A DNA stretch of 64,000 nucleotides from Halichondria panicea (taxonomy: Eukaryota > Porifera > Demospongiae > Suberitida > Halichondriidae): assembly GCF_963675165.1 (NCBI RefSeq), contig NC_087392.1:823001-887000 (forward strand), in the 5' to 3' direction. Positions 56,620 to 64,000 of the stretch are shown here, one piece after another (positions within the stretch are counted from its first letter, which is position 1; every line of letters begins with the position of its first letter). The notes beneath the pieces are model-generated. The model was not told the origin of the DNA, made no database searches, and was given only the letters and a program-made list of their open reading frames with translations. A program made the position numbers and the translations under genes.

Positions 56620-56757
56620 GCACTGTACACTCTTGATGAACAGAGTACAAATGCAGTGGGATATGGAGCTGGGAGTTGGATCTAGGTATGAGGATATTGA
56701 CCTTATACACTTCGGCCTTTGCTACCCACGTGGACTGGAAGGTTGAGCTGAATATGA
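56620..56757. promoter_or_regulatory. Divergent GTF3C3 / NSUN3 intergenic region
   Basis: At most 138 bp separate the coding starts. If NSUN3 has an upstream coding exon beginning at ATGAACAGAG (56636), the gap shrinks to 16 bp and the 5' UTRs would overlap. Confidence 0.4.
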
Positions 56758-57654
56758 ATGATGATCTCAAGAACTATGCAAGCATTGCTGAAGGAGAAGC
56801 CTCTCTATTGTGCTGTGGTGAACAAGTTTGCAGAGCCAGAGGCAACTCAATATCTACACAATCATGGATGCAAGCCAATCAATGGACTCCCTCTGCCTTG
56901 CTTTGTCAACGACCCACCGAACACACCCCTGCCCCCTTCCCCACAAACTACAAACAAGCTATTGTACTATTACACGCTGGATATTGCTTCTCTGTTCCCT
57001 ATACTAGCGCTGGGCCCTCATCCACACAGCAATGTGCTTGACATGTGTGCTGCACCCGGTGGCAAGTCGTTTGCACTTATTCAGCTCCTCTCACTACAAA
57101 ACAGCAAATTGGGAGGCACTCTCGCTCTAAATGATGTTAGTCACAGCAGACTTACTCGACTTAAAGACGTCATATTTTCTAAATGTCTCCCAAGTAGCCT
57201 GAGGCACTCTGTGAGGATCACCAATAGGAGAGGTGAAGACTGGGGTAGAACTGGAGAGAGAGACTACCAGTGCGTGCTAGTTGATGCTCCTTGCTCATCA
57301 GACAGACATCAGATAAAACAGTGGATCGAAAAGGGCAGGATGTATCCAAACACCAATGAACTGAGCAAACTGCAAGAGAAACTGTTGTTGGCAGCATTAT
57401 ATGCAACAGAATCTGGTGGAACTGTGGTGTACTCTACTTGTACACTGTCCACTATTGAAAATGATGGAGTCATTCAGCGAACTCTCGATGTTGCAAGAGA
57501 GCATGGACTATATTTCAAATTGAACTCTGATATCTCCATGTTCACACCATTGCTTCAGTTGTGTTCTTATGTGTCTACTGATTATGGCGTATTGATTACT
57601 CCCACTGGGAATACTAATTGTGGCCCCATGTATGTCAGCAAATTGCAAAATTAA
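56758..57654 (+). CDS. NSUN3: NSUN3-like mitochondrial tRNA m5C methyltransferase
   Basis: NSUN3 methylates C34 of mitochondrial tRNA-Met using S-adenosylmethionine. One exon gives 298 residues from the chosen ATG. The SAM-binding motif is VLDMCAAPGGKSFALIQLL, the conserved acidic motif VLVDAPCSSDR (motif IV cysteine) and the catalytic motif VVYSTCTLSTIEND (motif VI cysteine). The C-terminus GVLITPTGNTNCGPMYVSKL parallels human GLLVIP..WGPMYVAKL, which favours NSUN3 over NSUN4. The human protein has about 40 more N-terminal residues. An in-frame stop sits immediately before the ATG, so any extension or mitochondrial targeting sequence would need an upstream exon between 56636 and 56740, which I could not join convincingly. 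Confidence 0.88.
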   Translation: MMISRTMQALLKEKPLYCAVVNKFAEPEATQYLHNHGCKPINGLPLPCFVNDPPNTPLPPSPQTTNKLLYYYTLDIASLFPILALGPHPHSNVLDMCAAPGGKSFALIQLLSLQNSKLGGTLALNDVSHSRLTRLKDVIFSKCLPSSLRHSVRITNRRGEDWGRTGERDYQCVLVDAPCSSDRHQIKQWIEKGRMYPNTNELSKLQEKLLLAALYATESGGTVVYSTCTLSTIENDGVIQRTLDVAREHGLYFKLNSDISMFTPLLQLCSYVSTDYGVLITPTGNTNCGPMYVSKLQN

Positions 57655-57803
57655 TACCATATTATAATGATATTTAAAAAAAGATTTATGAAAGAAAACA
57701 TGGTTATGATGGATGATGGATGATGGATGAATGCCCCCTATGGGCAAATAATAATTATGAATAAGATACTTGAGAATTGTCCATTGATTTGAACACACAG
57801 ATT

Positions 57804-58847
57804 TCAGTCATTTTCGCTGTAGTCCTGATGAACCACTGATCCTCTGTCTCGTGGGTTGATGGATGGTACTTCAACAGTAATGTCGTACATTTCTGAGGGT
57901 ACTTTTGGTCGCTCTCTGTTGAGGGCTTGTATTGCCTGTTCTCTCTCCGTCTTCTTCTGCTTCTGCCGACGACCACTAAACCAGGTTCGTACCGCACCTT
58001 TAGTGAGGTTATACAATTCAGACATTTCGGACATCTCTTCCTGTGATGGGGATCTGTTTTGCTTAAAGCTCTTCTCCAGTTTTGTACTAATTTCTTCGTC
58101 AATCCGAGAACATTTCTTGCTATGTTTGGGTACGGCCTCTCTTTGCACAGTGGAGGTTTTCTCTTGGGCTGGTGGTTTGCTCCAGGCTTCAGTGTGTGAG
58201 GAGGAACTTGGTTGCTGTGAACTTTGACTTTGAACACCACTGCTAGATGGTCTACTGACTTCGTTACCATGACTAACCAGTGTATTGGCATATACTGGAA
58301 CTGGTCTGACAATATTGCTTCTGTTATAGTTTAGTTGCCTCCAAGGATGTTCGTTAATTGGGGTTTGTCCGGTAGGATCTTGATAATACGTACGCAACGT
58401 TTGAACGGATGAAGCCCGATCTAGTTGTTGTCCATGCATTACAGATGGAGTGATATGCTCTGGTCGAGGCATTGCTTCTCTAGGATGATACGGCGCTGTT
58501 TGAGGGTTGATCCATAAAGGGGGTCGAGCTACCATGTGGTGAGGGGGGCAGTTCTGCCGAGGAGGGGGAAATCTCTCGAGCTGCATATTCGACAAATGGA
58601 CACGTTGGATCTGGTACATATGGTCGCCAAATGTTCCTATCGGACTTGGAGGTGAGAACCGAGTGACGACATTGCTCATTGGTAGATGTGGCTGGAACAT
58701 AGGTTGAGGTGGGGAATTCCAGGGAGAGGGATTATAAGGATGAAGTGACCTGTGAGTGGGCGTAAAACTTTGATTAGGAATAAATGGTAAGTTTTGTCTG
58801 AATGCTGGTTGACTTGGAACAGTAGTAGTGTCTGTATTCATAGTCAT
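57804..58847 (-). CDS. Homeobox protein with a divergent POU-like homeodomain
   Basis: One long exon encodes at least 347 residues from the ATG at 58847. The frame stays open upstream to about 58922, so a 5' exon is possible. The first 240 residues are Pro/Gln/Ser/His-rich (LPFIPNQSFTPTHRSLHPYN) with no other domain. A 60-residue homeodomain follows, with canonical L16, F20, L40, V45, W48, F49 and R53: KLEKSFKQNRSPSQEEMSEM, then TKGAVRTWFSGRRQKQKK. The RRQK ending and LEKSF start resemble POU homeodomains (LEKSF, VWFCNRRQKEKR). Position 51, almost invariably Asn and the base-contacting residue, is Gly here, and position 50 is Ser. No POU-specific domain precedes it. Sequence-specific DNA binding may be altered. 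It converges with NSUN3 (150 bp between stops). Confidence 0.8.
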   Translation of the reverse strand: MTMNTDTTTVPSQPAFRQNLPFIPNQSFTPTHRSLHPYNPSPWNSPPQPMFQPHLPMSNVVTRFSPPSPIGTFGDHMYQIQRVHLSNMQLERFPPPRQNCPPHHMVARPPLWINPQTAPYHPREAMPRPEHITPSVMHGQQLDRASSVQTLRTYYQDPTGQTPINEHPWRQLNYNRSNIVRPVPVYANTLVSHGNEVSRPSSSGVQSQSSQQPSSSSHTEAWSKPPAQEKTSTVQREAVPKHSKKCSRIDEEISTKLEKSFKQNRSPSQEEMSEMSELYNLTKGAVRTWFSGRRQKQKKTEREQAIQALNRERPKVPSEMYDITVEVPSINPRDRGSVVHQDYSEND

Positions 58848-59710
58848 CGGATGATCAAAGGTGAAGACGCAGGGAGAGTCTCTCGTCCTTGCACCAGGTG
58901 GTTCCGATTGCGTTACCTGCACCTCACCACTGCATAAAAGTGTTGAATGTGACTGATTAGGAGTGCTATAACACCTAGCTATAATTATGCTCGTTTGTAC
59001 ATGTACCTAGATAGTAAAACTCCTATTGTGACGATAATTATTATTGATGGTATCTATCTGAGTTAATACATGCACTCTTATATTAATCTCCTTGACTCCA
59101 CTGAATCCTTGACTCCACTGAACATTGTTTTAATAATAAAGCATTTAATATTAAAATGTTTGCATGCAAACAAAATATCTTCCTCCAACTTAACTATAGC
59201 TATGGACTACATGTACCATAATTATGATACTAGCTCACCTGCCAGATGCCTTCCATTCCTCCCCCAGTCCCTGCATTATTTATTTATGCAGTAGATCTAG
59301 CTGAGAGTGAGCTAGCTTGGTTCAACACTGAGAGAAGCCCTGAGGAGACGTCTGCAAAAATCTTGAGATTTCAGATGTGACAAATTGCAGTTAAAGTCTC
59401 TTGTACTGCCTTTCAGTAGAATGATATATTCTGCTCACAAATACACATGTACTAATTCCCAGCAAAAGATACTGAAGTCAACATGTGGACCATGTGGGTG
59501 ACGGTATAGTAACTATAGTTTTACCACAAGACATTATCAATTAATTAATCATGCTCCCACACTAATTAGTAATAATTATTTATTAACATTAATTATAAAT
59601 TATAATGACTGCAGGTATATATAGAGTTGACTAGTAATTATACAATTGAAAATATATAAACACAACTAACACAAAAATCACAATACACAAAAAAGTGATG
59701 CATAAAAAAC
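58848..59710. other. Intergenic region, AT-rich
   Basis: This 860-bp gap holds the homeobox gene promoter (and possibly a first exon) and the 3' flank of RMC1. It contains a 17-bp tandem duplication (CCTTGACTCCACTGAAT, near 59088-59122) and an AT-rich block at 59540-59700. No convincing frame was found. Confidence 0.5.
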
Positions 59711-61908
59711 CTAGTTTTTCATTTTCGTCAGAAACCATTTCTCGTATAGAGCTTCAAAAGGCTGACACTGTTCATCCGGAGGAAACCTCTTTGTATGTCT
59801 TAGTCTAATGTTCCGATCTTCAAAGAACTTGTACACTGTGTAGAAGAGCATTTTATCATCCTCATTTGCAGCAGCCTCCAAAAACTGTCTTGCAGACACG
59901 CTGTCCACTTTGCTGGTGGCCTTGACATACCTCAGAGCTGTGAGGAGCTGGCCACGAGAGAGAAGAATGTCTATAATCTCACTGTCAGCTGTGGATAGCC
60001 GTTTGAACATGTCCATGGCTAGCTGAGTGGCAGGGGGGTAGACCAACTCACGAGAGAGAAGAAGACAGGCAAGAGGTTTCGAATCAGATATCACATGGTA
60101 CTGCAGAAACTGGTGCAGCTGATAGAAGCACTTGTTTTCAATCAGCACATTCATAATCATCTCATACAGAAAGTGCTCAACAGGTATCAACACCTTGTGC
60201 AAGGAACGAACATACTCGACCAAAACTGCCACGAGAAACTTGTACGACATGTCTTTTCGATCGGTGAAATGAACAAACACTTGCTTGTAGAGGTCTCGCT
60301 GTGAGATTGAGATTTTGTACTGAGTTTCCGAATTATCTCCACCTTGCAGTACCATGTACGCGTGATTAATTCGATCAAACACATGCCCCAACACACTGAG
60401 ACTAACTTGTCTACCAGGCTCTAGGCACTCTTTGCAAACAGTGAGAATCACTGTCTTTCCCATTTTCCGTTTGAGCAGAAACTCAATAAGCAGACACTTG
60501 TCTGGCATCATGTTGCTAATAGCTTCCAGCTTCACCTCCAGCTTCCAAATGACTCCATACTGTGCATCGATGATTACATTGGGTTGAAAAAATACCCACT
60601 TGGGCGAGTAGAGCTCGGGGGAGATGGTTGTCTTGGAATAGAACAAGGGGGAAGTTCCTGGAGAGGAGCCTACAGAACCGGGAGAGTCAGAGCCAGACGG
60701 TGACAGTGCAGATACTCTAGTTCCCTTCTGTTTAACTTGCAGCTTTGTGGGGGCCACAGCTAGTGGAGCAAGCATTGGCTGGTGTTTCGGAGTACCAGCC
60801 GTTGTGGTCGATTCCGAATTGGAGAGGATGTCAAACTGCATGGAGGTCTTCATAGCTTGATGATGGACAATCACCAGGTCGTCTACAATGCTCAGAGTAA
60901 ACCTCCCCCCAACGTCCACCGAGAGAATGTGAGCCAGTTTTGCTGGTGCTTCTGTTGAGAGCTGATAAAGAAGCACCTCTGCCCCTGGTGTGACACTGTT
61001 CCTTATCACACCCACATAGTGTTGGTTGTACAGGCTCATGATGACCACATCTCTTTCCATTAGTGTGATGGCTTTTGACTCTCTAATACTCAAAGTGGAG
61101 GAGGCTGCAACAGGCATATCGACATCGAACTTGGGTAGCCGGAGAATCGCATTTTGTGTACCTTGCTTGAACACGAACGGGTGTATGGAATTGGTGCCCT
61201 TCACACACACTAGGAGAATGAGCTCATCAGGTGAGAAGATGGCCCAGGAGACAGAGAGAGCATAGCTCTTACTCGCTTTGAAGGACATTCGATACGGATT
61301 GCAAGAATACAGCTCAACACCAGAAGTGGTAATCAGCAGTACATACTCGTTCTTGAAGATCCAGTAGAAGCCAATAATGTCTGCATTGCCTGCTTTCAAT
61401 GGAAGAGATTTCTCCACGCTATTCTCAGCGAAAATGTTGATAAACTCGACGCTAACTTTCCGACGTTGAACTGACAGAACTCTCGGAGTACCACCGGAAA
61501 ACTTGATGGTTGATACGGGCCCTCGAGCGGGAATAGTAATCTTGAAGTTGTCCTCTTCAGTAATTCCCTTCACTTTAACGTCAGTGTAGCCGTGCTGAAC
61601 ACAGAACATCTGAAAGTTGGACTGGTCAAAGAAAGCACTTTCCACATACTCGATTGGATCGAATGCGATGGGCATCTACAGAAACAGTGTGTGTGTATAA
61701 TGTTCAGTTAGGGTACTCATACTCAAGAGCATAAGAAATTGGGGAATGTAACATCTGTTACTGATATATATATACTGGCCTAGTTGCAGTTTACATTAGC
61801 TTTAAGGGTAGAGCCAGTACATGGGTTCGACTCTCCAGTTTTTCATAGCCATATTGTGTGCATGATCATATTTTTACTTGCCTGGCTTAACTCCAGATAG
61901 TGAGCCAT
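59711..61908 (-). CDS. RMC1: RMC1 (C18orf8/Mic1), subunit of the MON1-CCZ1 Rab7 GEF
   Basis: RMC1 is the metazoan third subunit of MON1-CCZ1, which activates Rab7 on late endosomes, autophagosomes and lysosomes. Exon 1 (61908-61882) encodes MAHYLELSQ and exon 2 (61675-59711) the remaining 654 residues; total 663 versus 657 in human. HYLELSQ matches human YYLELCE, which confirms the join across a GC-AG intron. The N-terminal beta-propeller shows GFYWIFKNEYVLLITTSGVE, LPKFDVDMPVA and IVDDLVIVHHQ. The C-terminal Mic1 domain shows HQFLQYHVISDSKPLACLLL, FKRLSTADSEIIDILLSRGQ and MLFYTVYKFFEDRNIRLR, all nearly collinear with human RMC1. The near absence of introns is unusual here. Confidence 0.96.
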
Positions 61909-62166
61909 ATCCTACACACACTCGAAACTCAATCCTCTGCCTTAAATAAGAACACCTATATATAGCAGCTAGAGCTGATAAAACACTGCCAGACAAGTTT
62001 GTTAGGTAACTCTTAGTAATGCACACCATTCATAACATTGACACGCCCACTATTAATTTTTACACAAGACAACACTCTGGAAAGAACAACAAAACAAGAA
62101 TTCAGAGCATAAAACAAATTCCACAATACGTGTAAAAAACATAATAATTAAAATCATAAATAATGT
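61909..62166. other. RMC1 promoter side and BRWD 3' flank
   Basis: A 258-bp gap lies between two tandem minus-strand genes. No motif was recognised; it must contain the RMC1 promoter and the terminator and polyadenylation signals of the upstream bromodomain gene. Confidence 0.4.
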
Positions 62167-63736
62167 CTATGAAAATTTCATAACATGTTTTACAATTCGT
62201 CCTGATCTAGATCTAGATATGGTGGTCATAGGCTCTTCGTCCGAGTCCTCCTCAGATTCAACTATTTTGGCTCTCTTTCGTGGATGTCTTGTCGAGCGTC
62301 TGGGTCGCTTGGAGGCAATTTTTACACGAGTATGGCTTTCCTCTGAGTCCAGATCTTCCAGATATGCCTCCTCTTCCTCACTCTGTCTGCTAGCCACACT
62401 CTTGTCTTCACTCTCCTCTACACTCTCGGCACTGTCAGAGTCTGACTCGGCCATTCTCTGTGAGTTGTTACGAGTGCGCAGTGTATAACCGCCGTGATTG
62501 TCGACTCCCGGTCTTGACAGTGTTCTAGTCACTCTCGCAAGTGGAGGATCTTCGTAAAACTCCTCCTCTGGTTGGTCACCATTAACGTCTACTTCACTGT
62601 CTGAGCTCCTGCCTCGTTTAGCCCTCAGGCGACAACTTGTACGCAGGGGGGTTGGGTTACTGGAAGCCACAGAGTCATGGTCAATTTCAATTTCGGATAC
62701 GCTAGAACAGGATGATCTTAAATTCGTATCACCAGCCAAGGTCATAGGCATGGTGGTGGATCTGCTTCGAGTCCCGTAAACGTGGGGAAATTCTTTCAGG
62801 AAGCTGGGTACCAGTTGTTCAAAGTAGTCTCCAAGCAATGCGGCCATCTTGTGTACCTGCATTGCAAATTAAAACATGTGGTTATAGTTGAGGTAGATTG
62901 TACCCATGAAGACAAACCAGGTTTGACTGTTAGGGTAAAAGTGGTCAGACATGGGCTGTGTTGTATCCACAACAGAGAGATAGACTCACCACACTGCCTT
63001 TTCTGTTGTATGTCTTGGCATTCTTGACAATCAGTCTGAGGTCTAAGACGAAGTCGTTGGGAGTACTATACTGTCCTGACTGGAGCTTATCTTGTGCAGT
63101 AGACAAGTCCATGGGAGTTTTGACAAAATCCACATAGTCCTGGAAAACAAAAAAAAATCATAGACTACGGATAGCTGAACACACACACACACATACCTTG
63201 TACATTGTGGTATCCACAGGCTGTAGGAAAGGACCACCTGAGTGGTGGGTTGTGAGAGAATCTAGCAGTTCCTGGGCTTTGGGAAACCAAGACTGTGGAA
63301 CAAATATTATTCTGTAAGTAACCTGTTTTATCAGGTCCATGGTACATGCATGTGGAAGGAAAGTTACACAGCATAATTATACATATAACACTCACAGCTT
63401 CGTGTGCTGAGGGCTGAGGGATTGTTGGATTGTGTGAGGGTAGTAGAACCTCTGCCTTAACCAGTGGTGGTGTGATAACAACCTCTTGTCCCACTTCTCC
63501 CACAGGGTGGGCCTCATAGCAGCTCATTGGCTCCAGCATGTCTGGCGAACTACAGAGTGTAGGATTACACCACTATTCATACACACCCAGATATAGTGGT
63601 CATTATACTCACTTGATAAACTTCCACAGCATGTGTACTAGGATCTTACAGTGATTCACAATCAAACTGTCCTGAAGGTTAAAGGAGACGGCATTTCTCC
63701 ACATCTGGACCACTTCCCATAGCAATGCTGTTTTCC

Positions 63737-63816
<80 letters not shown>

Positions 63817-64000
63817 ATGTGTGTGTGTGTGTGTGCATAGTTACATGTACACATACAAGTATAATACCACTGAAAATATTCCACACAAGCAAGGCAATCT
63901 AAGTATGGAGATGTGCACATATACAGAACATCTACAGTGCCCTGTTAAAAGCAAGGTGTGACAGTGATTTCACTATGGCCAGCCCCCTGGGAGGACCCAA
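62167..64000 (-). CDS. BRWD/PHIP-type double-bromodomain protein, 3' part (cut by window edge)
   Basis: BRWD1/3 and PHIP are nuclear WD40-bromodomain proteins of chromatin and of DCAF/CUL4 ligases. Exons read on the minus strand are about 63738-63613, about 63549-63396, 63292-63197, 63139-62990 and 62856-62167. The first has LLWEVVQMWRNAVSF and SLIVNHCKILVHMLWKFI, the end of bromodomain 1 as in PHIP. A second bromodomain spans three exons: AQELLDSLTTHHSGGPFLQP, DYVDFVKTPMDLSTAQDKLQ, VLDLRLIVKNAKTYNRKGSV and AALLGDYFEQLVPSFLKEF, with the acetyl-lysine-binding Asn in KTYN context. The C-terminal exon is Ser/Glu/Arg-rich with RTRNN and nuclear-localisation-like clusters (KRPRRSTRHPRKRAK). The WD40 part lies beyond the right edge. 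Confidence 0.85.
63740..63836. repeat. (GT)n microsatellite at a BRWD exon edge
   Basis: About 95 bp of GT repeats abut the upper edge of the exon at 63613-63738; on the minus strand this is a (CA)n tract immediately before the exon. Confidence 0.95.

Noticed and set aside
56636-56757. Possible upstream NSUN3 coding exon starting ATGAACAGAG
   Set aside because: I could not find donor and acceptor sites that join it in frame to the conserved part; it is left as an alternative only.
57755-58312. Overlapping 185-residue minus-strand frame
   Set aside because: It is a shifted frame of the homeobox exon; the conserved homeodomain is in the other frame.

Overview
This 64 kb window is nuclear DNA from an animal. 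The genes are intron-rich, most introns are 50-400 bp, splice sites are GT-AG (one GC-AG), microsatellites are abundant, and the products include metazoan families: an immunoglobulin-superfamily receptor, sestrin, an MTF-1-type zinc-finger factor, diversin-like ankyrin protein, a homeobox gene and death-domain proteins. The high gene density (about 23 protein genes), very short intergenic gaps and death-domain proteins of a type common in early-branching animals suggest a sponge (Porifera, probably a demosponge). The phylum is an inference; no ribosomal or mitochondrial marker is present.

Layout, left to right. 1-2461 (-) 5' part of an Ig-domain receptor. 3050-12106 (-) SMCR8. 12356-14337 (+) FLASH/CASP8AP2-like. 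14861-19903 (-) sestrin. 20155-20853 (+) RAB39-like GTPase. 21107-23356 (+) death-domain protein with unassigned C-terminal domains. 23428-24798 (-) B3GALT6-like galactosyltransferase. 25153-27859 (+) SLC35F-type transporter. 28119-29129 (+) small death-fold/death-domain adaptor. 29257-32096 (+) plant-type (class II-like) PRPP synthetase. 32363-35368 (-) SLC36/AVT3-like amino acid transporter. 35492-36643 (+) unrecognised, probably mitochondrial protein. 36921-37951 (-) CHIC1/2. 38145-38880 (+) POMP proteasome maturation factor. 39141-41009 (-) TUSC3/MAGT1. 41171-42773 (-) UCHL3, with an intron-containing tRNA-Tyr inside one of its introns. 43070-44395 (+) MTF-1-like factor. 44659-50990 (+) ANKRD6/diversin-like. 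51221-56619 (-) GTF3C3 (TFIIIC). 56758-57654 (+) NSUN3-like RNA methyltransferase. 57804-58847 (-) homeobox gene with a POU-like homeodomain. 59711-61908 (-) RMC1. 62167-64000 (-) 3' part of a BRWD/PHIP-type double-bromodomain protein.

Two organisational themes stand out. First, seven adjacent pairs are arranged head-to-head with only about 120-355 bp between start codons, so shared bidirectional promoters appear to be the rule. Most other neighbours converge tail-to-tail with 70-300 bp between stops. Second, an unusual share of the genes belongs to lysosome, late-endosome and nutrient-signalling biology: SMCR8, sestrin, RAB39, the SLC36-like carrier and RMC1.

Non-coding content includes a repeat of about 351 bp built of alternating inverted sub-units filling two introns (in SMCR8 and in the PRPP synthetase gene), a 20-copy minisatellite filling an intron of the SLC36-like gene, long (CA)n/(GT)n tracts next to exons of the SLC35F gene, and a 76-nt near-perfect hairpin upstream of the death-fold adaptor. 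Exon boundaries were read by eye from reading frame, splice consensus and remembered family sequences, so some small exons may be missed or shifted.
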